From: CAWJMD01 sp963700925
Lineage (GTDB): Bacteria > Actinomycetota > Actinomycetes > Actinomycetales > CAWJMD01
NCBI GenBank assembly: GCA_963700925.1
Contig: OY969553.1
Span: 496,001-560,000, forward strand
DNA length: 64,000 nucleotides
Direction of reading: 5' to 3'
Shown: in pieces, positions 53,177 to 61,131 of the stretch
How the letters are laid out: every line of letters starts with the position of its first letter
Numbering within the stretch: position 1 is the stretch's first letter
The notes under the pieces: generated by a model
What the model saw: the letters and a program-made list of their open reading frames with translations, nothing else
Databases searched by the model: none
Told to the model about the DNA's origin: nothing
Program-made: the position numbers and the translations under genes

Positions 53177-53718
53177 GGAGGTGGCAGCACTCCCAGGCTC
53201 TCCGCGACGATGCCGGCGAAGGCGGTGGCGTCGCGCAGGAGGTCGTCGGCCTGGCGGGTGGTCACGACGTGGACCCGGCCGGCCTCGATCGCCGAGCGCC
53301 TGCCTGCTCCGGCCGCGAAGAAGGCGGCCCACTCCCCCAGCTCGGGTGCCACCCGCGGCAGCACCTGCCAGACGTTGAGCGCCCCCGAGGCGCGCTTGGG
53401 CCGTCCTCTGACCGCGAGCACCGCGGCGGCAGCGCGCAGCGCAGCCAGGTGAGCGGCGACGAACCGGTCCCCCGCGTCGTCGCAGCGCTCGGCCAGCCGC
53501 AGGCCGTCGGCGGACCGGTCGAGCAGCTCGAGCGCGGCCGTCGGCACGGGTGCGGCGACCCGCGCGGAGAAGGAGGCAGCGGCAGGGGTCGTGGGGGCAG
53601 CTGTCGGGGCAGCCGTGGGGGCAGCTGCCGGGGCAGCCGTGGGGGCAGCTGCCGGGGCAGCCGTGGGGGCAGCTGTCGGGACAGAGGTCGGGGGTCGGTC
53701 CAGCACCTGGGGGCTCAT
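53173..53718 (-). CDS. SAV_6107-like HEPN-domain protein
   Basis: A 181-residue protein. Residues 12-55 are a Pro/Ala/Thr repeat (units TAAP and AAAP), encoded by a G-rich DNA repeat. The rest is helical: RSADGLRLAERCDDAGDRFVAAH and NVWQVLPRVAPELGEWAAFFAAGA, matching the small HEPN-type family that accompanies dnaE2 in actinobacteria. It may stand in for ImuA-type accessory factors; this is inference. GGAAAGAG precedes the ATG. ATGA overlap with dnaE2. Confidence 0.85.
   Translation of the reverse strand: MSPQVLDRPPTSVPTAAPTAAPAAAPTAAPAAAPTAAPTAAPTTPAAASFSARVAAPVPTAALELLDRSADGLRLAERCDDAGDRFVAAHLAALRAAAAVLAVRGRPKRASGALNVWQVLPRVAPELGEWAAFFAAGAGRRSAIEAGRVHVVTTRQADDLLRDATAFAGIVAESLGVLPPP
53592..53684 (-). 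repeat. In-frame G-rich repeat encoding Pro/Ala/Thr units
   Basis: Plus strand GGGGCAGCTGTC, GGGGCAGCCGTG and GGGGCAGCTGCC alternate seven times, each 12 bp, encoding TAAP/AAAP. Likely to vary in length between strains. Confidence 0.85.
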
Positions 53719-53744
53719 CGTCTCTTTCCTTCTCAGTCGCTGAC

Positions 53745-54113
53745 TCAGTCGCTGACCCGCAGCAGCAGCCACGTGGGTTCGGACGGGTCGACCGTCTCCC
53801 GGCACAGGTCGTAGACCCCTGTGCCGGCCATCCGGCCGGCGGTGGCCTCGACCCGCCAGACCTCACGGTCGGTGTTGACGTCGGCCAGGCCCACGCCTGC
53901 CCGTGACTCGATCGGGCCGATCGCGCTCGAGCCGACGCTCTCCCCCACGCCGTGGACCGCCAGGGCGCGGGGCCGCGACCACCAGGCTTGGCGCTCGCGC
54001 CACCGTCCGAGCACCTCCCGGACCACGTAGAGGCGGCCTCGCCAGAGGAACTGCGCCGGCTCGTCGGCCTGCGTCGTGCGCACCTGCACGGTGTCGTCGT
54101 ACCCACGAGTCAT
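53745..54113 (-). CDS. DUF6504-like protein of the dnaE2 operon
   Basis: A 122-residue beta-rich protein: QFLWRGRLYVVREVLGRWRE, ALAVHGVGESVG and VWRVEATAGRMAGTGVYDLC, ending TWLLLRVSD. The pattern agrees with DUF6504 proteins, found with ImuB/DnaE2 genes in actinobacteria. ATG at 54113 has GGAGGTG upstream. First gene after the LexA box, 26 nt before the HEPN gene. Confidence 0.85.
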   Translation of the reverse strand: MTRGYDDTVQVRTTQADEPAQFLWRGRLYVVREVLGRWRERQAWWSRPRALAVHGVGESVGSSAIGPIESRAGVGLADVNTDREVWRVEATAGRMAGTGVYDLCRETVDPSEPTWLLLRVSD

Positions 54114-54264
54114 CGAGCACCTCCGTGCGAGGGGCCACCGGTGTGCGGCGGCCGGCCTGCTCGACCCAGGGACGAGGGGCACCGACCGGGAGGGCGGGGT
54201 CGAGTTCGCCCTGCCCGGCCGGGTGCCTACGGTGAGGTCGCGACTCCGTCACCGTTCCTGCAAC

Positions 54265-54280
54265 TCGAACATGTGTTCGA
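54265..54280. promoter_or_regulatory. LexA box (SOS operator)
   Basis: TCGAACATGTGTTCGA, a perfect palindrome and exact match to the actinobacterial consensus TCGAAC-N4-GTTCGA. It is 151 bp before the DUF6504 ATG on the minus strand and 183 bp before ybaK on the plus strand. DNA damage should derepress the dnaE2 operon. Confidence 0.92.
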
Positions 54281-54451
54281 ATACCTCGACTCTACACCGG
54301 GCCTCCGACTGTCCGTCAAGGCATCTGCTCTCGAACTCGAACGCAGAGCCGAACGGGTGAGTCCCCGGCGTCGCCATCCCAGCACCCACCACTGACAACG
54401 CCCCATTCACCCAGTCACCCGAACGGGCTGCCGCGGGCGCCGCACCGTCAC

Positions 54452-54457
54452 TACGCT
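54452..54457 (+). promoter_or_regulatory. -10 hexamer of ybaK (leaderless)
   Basis: TACGCT with a 6-nt spacer (CCGTTC) before the ATG at 54464; no ribosome binding site. Confidence 0.5.
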
Positions 54458-54463
54458 CCGTTC

Positions 54464-54994
54464 ATGTTCCGCGACACCGGCGCAGGCCCGGACGGCGACG
54501 AGGTCGTCGCCCACCCCGCGGTGTCACGCGTCCGCGAGACCCTGGCCTCGCTCGGCGCCATCGGCCGGATCAGGATCCTCCCCGACCAGGCACGCACCGC
54601 CGCCCAGGCGGCCGAGCAACTCGGGGTCGAGGTCGGCCAGATCGCCAACTCGCTCGTGTTCGAGGTGCCCGACCACGAGTCTCACGGCGGAAAGCGCGCC
54701 CTCCTCGTGCTCACGTCCGGCGCGCACAGGGTCGACACCGCGCACCTCGCCGACATCCTTGCTGTCGAGCGACTCGATCGCGCCGGACCCGAGTTCGTCC
54801 GGAGCAGAACAGGTTTCACGATCGGCGGCGTTGCACCTGTCGGGCACAAGCACCCGCTGCAGACCCTCGTCGACGTCACCCTCGCCGGCTACGACGAGAT
54901 CTGGGCAGCGGGGGGGCACCCGAAAGCCGTCTTCCCGACCCACTACGACGAGCTGCTGCGGATCACCGCCGGCCACCCGGTCGAGGTCGAGTAG
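54464..54994 (+). CDS. YbaK/EbsC-family aminoacyl-tRNA editing protein
   Basis: A 176-residue free-standing editing domain that hydrolyses mischarged tRNA, typically Cys- or Ala-tRNA(Pro). IANSLVFEVPD contains the substrate-site region, followed by ALLVLTSGAHRVDTAHLADIL, GFTIGGVAPVGHKHPL and the C-terminal YDEIWAAGGHPKAVFP. The catalytic Lys/Asn position usual in YbaK is partly altered, so specificity is uncertain. Leaderless start likely. Confidence 0.9.
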   Translation: MFRDTGAGPDGDEVVAHPAVSRVRETLASLGAIGRIRILPDQARTAAQAAEQLGVEVGQIANSLVFEVPDHESHGGKRALLVLTSGAHRVDTAHLADILAVERLDRAGPEFVRSRTGFTIGGVAPVGHKHPLQTLVDVTLAGYDEIWAAGGHPKAVFPTHYDELLRITAGHPVEVE

Positions 54995-55017
54995 GCCATC
55001 TACGGCGAGTCAGATGC

Positions 55018-56434
55018 TCACGGCGTCAGGCCGACCTCAGCTTCTGACACGTGCTCGGCGGCACGGCGTGGTCGGGCGATCAACACCATCACGCACCCCA
55101 CCGCGAGCACGGCCATCGCCGCCCCCGGCGTCACCGGCGCGACGAGGAACGTGCGGGCAGCCCCTCCGACCACGTCGACGCCGGTGATCGACACCATCAT
55201 CACTCCGAGGACGGTGACCAGCACGCCGGCACCCGCCACCACGTCCACCCACCGGTTCGGCTGCGCGAGAGCGGCTTTCGGCGCCGCACGAGGGGTGTCG
55301 AAGCGACGGAACACGACCACGAGCACGGCCGTCGGCACGAGCAGCACGGCGATCCACACCGGCCGCGTCGCCCACCACACGCCGGTTCCTGCCTCGGGGA
55401 GGCCGAGACCGAGTGCCCTGGTGCCGATCAGCACCAGCATCATCGCGGTCAGGTGCCAGAGGAACGTCGTCATCGCGACGGCGCCGGCGGCGACCACGAT
55501 GCGCCAGGCGCGTGGCCGCGCCAGCACCCGCGTCATCGGCCCGCGCGCCAGCACGGCCACGCCGCACAGTGCGACCCCCTGCGCCAGGAGTGCGACCGTC
55601 GGAGGAGCCATGTTCGAGATCGCCTCTCCCGGAAGGCCGACCATGCTCATCGGATAGGGGCCGACCGTCACGGCCAACACCAGGGCGGCGAACCCGCCGA
55701 CCACCATTCCGGCGGCCACGCGCCGGGTCAGCAGGCCGTCCTTCCAGCAAAAGCCGATCTGGTGCAGGGCCAGCCACACCAACGCGAAGTTCAGGGAGCC
55801 GACCAGTTCGACACCCGTGAACCGCACCAGGTCGACAGCGCAGGCTGCCGCCACCAGGACGACGATGACGACGAGACCGTGGCGGCGGTGCCACGCCCGC
55901 ATCGCCGGCGCGAGCGCCGCCACCCCGAGGTAGATGCCGACGAACCAGAGCAGCTGGGTCGACAGCACGAGAGCTGCCGGCACCAACGGGTTCGGCGCCC
56001 CGCCGTCCACCTCGCGAAAGAGGCCTGCAGCCCGCATCGCCAGACCGGCACCGACCCAGACGACGACGAAGGCGAGCGTGGGACGCAGCAGCCGTCCTGC
56101 CCGGGCTCGCACGAAGGCCGCGTAGCGTCCGGCTGACGTGCCCGCCACCTGGTCGGCCGACTCGAGCGAGTGCATGTGCGCGACGCCGCCGACCAGGAAG
56201 AACAGGGGCATCACCTGGAGCACCCACGTGACCGGCTGCAGCCAGGTCACCTCGACGAGGGCGTTGCTCACCGTGCCGTCGGCCGTCAGCGCCCCCATCA
56301 ACCAGTGCGCGACCACGACGACCAGCAGGGACTCCGACCCGCAGGGCGTCGACCCAGCGGTCACGGGTGGCAGGTGTCGCTGCCACCACGGCGGCGACGC
56401 CGGCCGCGTGGTTCGGGAAGGTCGGGGTCGACAT
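55018..56434 (-). pseudogene. Acyltransferase-3 family membrane protein with a frameshift
   Basis: Two frames together encode one acyltransferase-3 protein. The start (ATG 56434, AGGAG upstream) reads MSTPTFPNH to RDRWVDALRVG. The continuing sequence SLLVVVVAHWLMGALTADG, with about ten membrane segments to the stop at 55018, is in another frame. The switch lies at about 56325-56340, and deleting one base in GGTCGGAGTCC restores a continuous protein of about 470 residues. Members acylate surface polysaccharides or lipids; this one resembles actinobacterial paralogues of unknown substrate. It is a real disruption or a sequencing error. The downstream frame is fully preserved, so any disruption is recent. 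Confidence 0.8.
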
Positions 56435-56789
56435 CGGCTCTCCTGAGCGGTGGGGACGCTGGCCGGCTGTGGCGGTTCGGGCTTCACGGGGACGACGCGC
56501 AGGGCCCGCGACCGGACCACCCTGGATTCCCCCCTGGAACCAGGCTGGCGCATGATCGCGGGCCCCGGAAAGGCGTTCGACGACGATGCGCCGGCTGCCT
56601 CGCGGTGTGAACACCTCCACACCGTCGGCCAGACCGGCCCCCCCGGTGACCCAGTCGGCTACTCAGGTCGTCCGTGACAGGTACTCAGCGACAGCTGGGT
56701 GATGCTCACAATTCGGATCATCGGCACCGTGAACCGGCCACCTGAGGGATGGCGCGTAGCCCAACCCGGTCGGCCCTACGCTCGCCGAC
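56435..56789. other. Gap between acyltransferase and crtA-like genes
   Basis: A 355-bp divergent gap with no convincing gene. It contains an inverted repeat (GGGCCCGCGA at 56502-56511, TCGCGGGCCC at 56556-56565) with an inner CCTGG...CCAGG pair, and the -10 hexamer of the crtA-like gene at 56777-56782. Confidence 0.5.
56777..56782 (+). promoter_or_regulatory. -10 hexamer of the crtA-like gene (leaderless)
   Basis: TACGCT with a 7-nt spacer (CGCCGAC) before the GTG at 56790; no ribosome binding site is visible. Confidence 0.5.
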
Positions 56790-57509
56790 GTGCACCCGTC
56801 CAGCCCAACCCTGCCTGTGGTGGTGCTGCACCTCTGGGCGGTGACCTCCCGCGGGGTCCCGAGGGCACTCGGGCGGATGGCCTGGGACCGCGTTCCCCTG
56901 CGCGGGAGCGGCTGCACGTTCCACCGCCTGCTCGGCACCAGCCGGGCCGGTGGTTTCGGTCTTCGGGACGCCGACCCCCGGCACTGGGCACTGCTGACCT
57001 GCTGGCCCGACGCGGCTGGGGCCACCGCGTTCGACCGGTCTCGGACGGTCGCGGGCTGGGACGGCATCGCCGCCGAGCGGCTGCGCCTGGAGCTCCGTCC
57101 CCTGTCGAGCCGCGGACGGTGGGGCGGGAAGGAGCCCTTCGGACGGCCGGACGGGGACGCCGATCGCCCGCTCGATCCACAGGCCCCCGTCGCAGCCATC
57201 ACCCGGGCCCGCATCCGGGTCGGCCACGGCCGCTCGTTCCGGCAGGCCGTTCCGCCGGTGTCGGCCGACCTCGCTCGCGCGGGCGGCCTGCGGCTGGCCG
57301 TCGGTGTCGGTGAGTCCCCGGTGGGCCTGCAGGGCACCGTCAGTCTCTGGGACGACACCGCATCGCTGGCGGCGTTCGCCTACCGCGCCGCACCGCACGC
57401 GGCCGTCGTCCGCCGAACGCCCGCCGAGCGCTGGTACGCCGAGGAGCTCTTCGCGCGCTTCGCCGTTGTCGCCGCGACCGGCACCTACGAGGGCCGCTCG
57501 GTCGGATGA
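56790..57509 (+). CDS. CrtA-like (spheroidene monooxygenase family) oxygenase
   Basis: A 239-residue protein resembling CrtA, the ketolase that adds oxygen at C-2 of acyclic carotenoid ends in phototrophs. Visible correspondences are an N-terminal strand VVVLHLWAVTSRGVPRAL, LGTSRAGGFGLRDADPRHWALLTCWPD in the middle, and the end motif ERWYAEELFARFAVVAATG, which is characteristic. The GTG is probably leaderless. It lies convergent to the ZIP gene (3 bp apart) and 1.5-4.5 kb from carotenoid hydratase, glycosyltransferase and desaturase genes. Substrate is inferred from context. Confidence 0.72.
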   Translation: MHPSSPTLPVVVLHLWAVTSRGVPRALGRMAWDRVPLRGSGCTFHRLLGTSRAGGFGLRDADPRHWALLTCWPDAAGATAFDRSRTVAGWDGIAAERLRLELRPLSSRGRWGGKEPFGRPDGDADRPLDPQAPVAAITRARIRVGHGRSFRQAVPPVSADLARAGGLRLAVGVGESPVGLQGTVSLWDDTASLAAFAYRAAPHAAVVRRTPAERWYAEELFARFAVVAATGTYEGRSVG

Positions 57510-57512
57510 GGG

Positions 57513-58298
57513 TCAGGCCCCCGTCAGCTCGCTCAGGAGCAGTGCACAGGAGAACCCCACAGCGGTGGCCAGCGCGACGAGTGGGCCGCCCCGCTCGACC
57601 GCCTCAGGGAACATCGTGTCGGCGAGCATGGCCAGGATGCCTCCCGCCGCGAGCGCGAGGATGCCGCCGGTCAGCTCGGGTGACAGTCCCGACATGATCG
57701 CGAAACCGGCGACAGTCGCCGCCGTGCACACCAGTGCAACACCCGCCCAGACGCCGACGATGTACCTGCGCGACCGGCCTTCCGCCTGCATCGCCGCAGC
57801 GCTGACCATGCTCTCGGGGACGTTGCTCAAGAACACCGCCGCCAGCAGGACCGACCCAAGAGCCGGGCCTCCAGCGCGCAGGCTGAGGCCCGTGGCCATG
57901 CTCTCCGGAATGCCGTCGAGCACTGCGCCCACGAGCAAGGCGGTGCCTGCCACGGTGGCGACTCTCGGCGCCTCAGGAGTCGAGCTCGCGTCGGGAACCA
58001 CGTGCCGGGGGTCGCGTCCGATGCGCTTGGGTGAGGCGGCTGCCATCCGCTCGAGGCCGACGTCGGCGGCCACGTAGATGACCGCGCCCACCATGAACCC
58101 GCCGATGGCAAAGGCGGGACCACCGGTGTCGAAAGCCTCACGCATCAGGTCGAAAGTCAACGCCGACAGCAGCACCCCTGCCCCGAAGGCGATGATGCCG
58201 CCGAGCAGCCAACGGGGTGGTGACGTGAACAGACCGAGCATGACGCCCACGACGAAGCTCGAACTCGCCAGCAACCCGAACAGCAGCGCAGTCGCCAT
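57513..58298 (-). CDS. ZIP-family metal transporter
   Basis: A 261-residue membrane protein with about eight segments. The metal site is in LVGAVLDGIPESMATG and AVFLSNVPESMVSAAAM, the HxxxE-type motifs of ZIP proteins here with Asp/Asn (DGIPES, NVPES). The N-terminus SSFVVGVMLG and FGAGVLLSALTFDLM are typical. Probably moves zinc, iron or another divalent cation. ATG follows GAGGAG. A repeat array lies behind its start, shared with the divergent DUF4126 gene. Confidence 0.88.
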   Translation of the reverse strand: MATALLFGLLASSSFVVGVMLGLFTSPPRWLLGGIIAFGAGVLLSALTFDLMREAFDTGGPAFAIGGFMVGAVIYVAADVGLERMAAASPKRIGRDPRHVVPDASSTPEAPRVATVAGTALLVGAVLDGIPESMATGLSLRAGGPALGSVLLAAVFLSNVPESMVSAAAMQAEGRSRRYIVGVWAGVALVCTAATVAGFAIMSGLSPELTGGILALAAGGILAMLADTMFPEAVERGGPLVALATAVGFSCALLLSELTGA

Positions 58299-58334
58299 GA
58301 CCGACAGTCTCCTCGTCGATCGCCGCCCGACGTG

Positions 58335-58418
58335 TTGACCCGCACATTGACCCGCACATTGACCCGCACATTGACCCGCACATTGACCCGCACATTGACC
58401 CGCACATTGACCCGCACG
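58335..58418. repeat. Seven 12-bp tandem repeats with TTGACC core
   Basis: TTGACCCGCACA occurs six times exactly and a seventh time as TTGACCCGCACG. The array sits in the 155-bp gap between ZIP and DUF4126 genes. Each copy offers a -35-like TTGACC for the plus strand, and TAGACT (58421-58426) follows directly, 20 bp after the sixth copy. No open frame is needed to explain it. Confidence 0.97.
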
Positions 58419-58453
58419 CTTAGACTCGGTCACGGCAGAAGGAGGGGACCGGC

Positions 58454-59071
58454 ATGGAGATGCTTCCCTGGGTCTTCACCTCCGGGTGGGCCAGCGGCAT
58501 CAACGCCTACCTCGTGGTGCTCATCCTCGGTGGCGCCGACCGCTTCTTCCAGCTCGGCCAGATCCCCGATGCCCTCGCCCGTACGGACGTGCTCATCGTC
58601 GCGGGCGTGCTGTTCCTGGTCGACACGGTGGCCGACAAGATCCCCTACGTCGACTCCACCTGGGACGCGATCCACACGGCGATCCGGCCAGCCATCGGCG
58701 CAGCCATCGGCGCCCTGATCGCCGGTGACGCGAGCACTTTCGAGCAGGCCATCGCGGCCACGGCAGGTGGGGTCACCGCCCTCGCCAGCCACGCGGTCAA
58801 GGCCGGGCTGCGTGCCGCCGTCAACACCTCTCCCGAACCCGCCAGCAACGTGGCAGTCAGCGCCGGTGAGGACGTCGCCGTCGCGTCGGTGGTGTCCCTG
58901 GCGATCGTCGCCCCCTGGGTGGCGGCGGGGATCGCCGCTGTTCTGCTCTTCGTCGGGATGACCGTGGTGATCGTGCTGATGCGCCGCATCATGGCCTGGC
59001 GGCGCCGACGCCGGGAGCGGGCCGGGACGAACTCGAGGGCTCCAGCGATCGGCGACGTCCCAGCACCGTGA
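58454..59071 (+). CDS. DUF4126 membrane protein coupled to carotenoid genes
   Basis: A 205-residue protein with the DUF4126 start PWVFTSGWASGINAYLVVLILG and four to five membrane segments, for example DVLIVAGVLFLVDTVADKIPYVD and a last one near 155-178, then a basic tail. Function unknown. AAGGAGGGG precedes the ATG. The stop overlaps the GTG of the CruF-like gene (GTGA), so it is the first gene of a tightly coupled three-gene carotenoid unit. Confidence 0.9.
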   Translation: MEMLPWVFTSGWASGINAYLVVLILGGADRFFQLGQIPDALARTDVLIVAGVLFLVDTVADKIPYVDSTWDAIHTAIRPAIGAAIGALIAGDASTFEQAIAATAGGVTALASHAVKAGLRAAVNTSPEPASNVAVSAGEDVAVASVVSLAIVAPWVAAGIAAVLLFVGMTVVIVLMRRIMAWRRRRRERAGTNSRAPAIGDVPAP

Positions 59072-59895
59072 CCCTCGCCCGGCCCTCCGGCGCGCCCTCG
59101 ACCAGCGGTGCCGCGTCACCGGCTTGCGTGCCGGGGCGCCTTGCACGCGGACTGCCCGTCGCGCTGGCCGCCGCAACCGTCCTGGCGCAGATTGCCTACC
59201 CGCTCGCTCCCAACGGGGCGCTGGCAGGGCTGACCGTCGCGACCGTGGTGCTGTTCGTGGCGGCGATGGTGGCGCATGCCGTCGTGTGGCGGGGCCGTCG
59301 GGCTGCGCTCGCGCTGCTTGCCGTGGCCGGACTCACCTTGTTGGCCGAGGCCGTGGGGGTGGCGACCGGCCTGCCGTTCGGCTCCTACGACTACGCCGAC
59401 TCGCTCGGGTGGCGGCTGCTCGGCGTGCCGGTGGTCGTCGCCCTGGCCTGGACGATGATGGCCTACCCGACTCTGCTGGCCGCTCGGGCGGTGTGCCGCA
59501 GCCGCTCCTACGCGACGGTCCCCTTGGCCGCGCTCGGGCTGGTCGGCTGGGACCTGTACCTCGACCCGCAGATGGTCGCGGCGGGGCACTGGACCTGGCA
59601 CCACCCTGAGCCCCACCTGCCCGGCGTTGACGGCATCCCGCTGACCAACCTGGCCGGCTGGGTTCTGGTGGCCCTGCTGGTTCAGGCCGTTCTCCACCGC
59701 ACACTGCCGTCGCCGAAGGCCTGCCTTCCCGAGAACACGGCGGCGCCGGCGCTGCTGCTGTCGTGGACCTGGCTGGGTTCGGCGTTGGCCCACGGCGCCT
59801 TCTGGGGACGGCCGGGAGTTGCCCTGTGGGGTCTGCTGGTGATGGCGCCGCTGGTCCTGCCAGCACTGCGGATCTGGTGGCGCGAACGCGCGTGA
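59068..59895 (+). CDS. cruF: CruF-like carotenoid biosynthesis membrane protein
   Basis: A 275-residue polytopic protein of the DUF422/carotenoid biosynthesis family, which includes the carotenoid 1,2-hydratase CruF and the C50 hydratase. Characteristic parts are TGLPFGSYDYADSLGWRLLGVPV and WDLYLDPQMVAAGHWTWH. It hydrates the terminal psi end group of lycopene-type or gamma-carotene-type molecules in family members. GTG overlaps DUF4126 and the stop overlaps the glycosyltransferase GTG (GTGA both). Confidence 0.85.
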   Translation: MTLARPSGAPSTSGAASPACVPGRLARGLPVALAAATVLAQIAYPLAPNGALAGLTVATVVLFVAAMVAHAVVWRGRRAALALLAVAGLTLLAEAVGVATGLPFGSYDYADSLGWRLLGVPVVVALAWTMMAYPTLLAARAVCRSRSYATVPLAALGLVGWDLYLDPQMVAAGHWTWHHPEPHLPGVDGIPLTNLAGWVLVALLVQAVLHRTLPSPKACLPENTAAPALLLSWTWLGSALAHGAFWGRPGVALWGLLVMAPLVLPALRIWWRERA

Positions 59896-61004
59896 TCGCT
59901 TCCGCTGCAAGGATACTCACGCGCGTAGGCTCGTCCGCCGCAGTGGTCTTGGCCGTGCACGCGGCGGTGAACACGGCACTGCTGCGCAGGCCCGTCCACA
60001 CGCCGCCCGAGGTGGCCGAGACGGTCAGCGTGCTCGTACCCGCCCGCAACGAGGTCGACCGGCTCGGTGGGGTGCTCGGCGACCTGCTCGCCCAGAGCGG
60101 TGTCAGCGACCTCGAGGTGCTCGTGCTCGATGACGACAGCAGCGACGGCACTGGCGAGTTGGCACGCCAGTTCTCGTTGCGCGACAGTCGGTTCCGGGTG
60201 ATCGAGGGCGTGGGGCCACAGCCGGGACACCTCGGCAAGCCGAGCGCCTGCGAGCAACTGGCCAGTGAGGCGCGCGGCTCGGTGCTCGTGTTCGTCGACG
60301 CGGACGTGCGGCTCGCGCCGCACGCCGTCGCGGCAACGGTCGACCTGCTGCGCCGCCACCGGCTCGACCTGGTCAGTCCTTATCCCCGGCAGGAGGCCGT
60401 CGGCTCCCTGGAGCGCCTGGTTCAGCCTCTCCTGCAGTGGTCGTGGGCGAGCACGCTTCCGCTGCGGTGGGCCGAACGATCACCCCGTCCTTCACTGTCG
60501 GCAGCCAACGGCCAGCTGCTCGCTGTCGACGCGGCTACGTACCGGCGGGCAGGAGGCCACGCGACGGTCGCCGACCAGGTACTCGACGACATCGCACTGC
60601 TCCGCGCGGTCAAGGTGGTCGGCGGACGGGGTGGCGTCGCCGACGGCACCGACCTCGCCTCGTGCCGGATGTACCGGACGCCAACCGATCTCGTGGACGG
60701 CTACAGCAAGTCTTTGTGGGCAGCGACGGGCTCGCCGGCGGCCGCCTGCGGGATCGGCGCTGCGCTGGCACTCACGTACCTGCTGCCGCCTGCGGCCGCG
60801 CTGCTCGGCTCGCGCGCGGGTCTGGTCGGATACGCCGCGGGTGTCGCCGGCCGGGCGGTCGTGGCACACCGGACCGGGGGTCGCGTCGTACCGGACGCCG
60901 CCGCCCACCCGGTCTCGGTGGCACTGTTGTTGTGGCTTGGCGCGCGCTCGTGGCGCGGGCACCGGCGCGGCACGCTGACCTGGAAGGGCCGGAGCCTGCC
61001 CTGA
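59892..61004 (+). CDS. Family 2 glycosyltransferase (carotenoid cluster)
   Basis: A 370-residue GT2 enzyme. The donor-binding start is VSVLVPARNEVDRLGGVLGD, with LVLDDDSSDGTGELA and the DxD motif FVDADVRL; the QxxRW-like acceptor region is replaced by LQWSWASTLPLRWAE. One membrane segment at the N-terminus (about 5-28) and two or three near 275-345. Such enzymes beside cruF glycosylate hydroxylated carotenoids (CruG type). Coupled by GTGA overlap to cruF. Confidence 0.85.
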   Translation: MIASAARILTRVGSSAAVVLAVHAAVNTALLRRPVHTPPEVAETVSVLVPARNEVDRLGGVLGDLLAQSGVSDLEVLVLDDDSSDGTGELARQFSLRDSRFRVIEGVGPQPGHLGKPSACEQLASEARGSVLVFVDADVRLAPHAVAATVDLLRRHRLDLVSPYPRQEAVGSLERLVQPLLQWSWASTLPLRWAERSPRPSLSAANGQLLAVDAATYRRAGGHATVADQVLDDIALLRAVKVVGGRGGVADGTDLASCRMYRTPTDLVDGYSKSLWAATGSPAAACGIGAALALTYLLPPAAALLGSRAGLVGYAAGVAGRAVVAHRTGGRVVPDAAAHPVSVALLLWLGARSWRGHRRGTLTWKGRSLP

Positions 61005-61131
61005 ACGCCCCTCGTCCCCCCGCCTTGCTCGTCCTGCCCACGGATTTCGGCGCCTGCAGTGTGGGCACCGGGAGCGAGCCACAGGGGTCGTGTGGGTGGG
61101 GCGAGTAACGGTGGTGGTGGCGACTGACTCT

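Larger units (their letters stand above)
54114..54463. other. Divergent intergenic region with SOS operator
   Basis: A 350-bp gap between the dnaE2 operon and ybaK. It contains the LexA box (54265-54280) and the -10-like hexamer of ybaK (54452-54457). Further TCGAAC half-sites occur near 54330-54345 but without a palindromic partner. Nothing else was recognised. Confidence 0.6.

Noticed and set aside
53177..54106. Upstream in-frame extension of dnaE2 to about 1742 codons
   Set aside because: The extension runs through the HEPN and DUF6504 genes in another frame and is low complexity; the DnaE2 PHP domain begins at ATG 53176.
58335..58418. Possible CRISPR array
   Set aside because: Units of 12 bp follow each other without spacers; it is a simple tandem repeat. 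The same holds for 45941-46000 and 40171-40240.
58157..58433. N-terminal extension of the ZIP transporter with repeated CAGQ residues
   Set aside because: It is translation of the 12-bp array; the real start is ATG 58298 with GAGGAG upstream.
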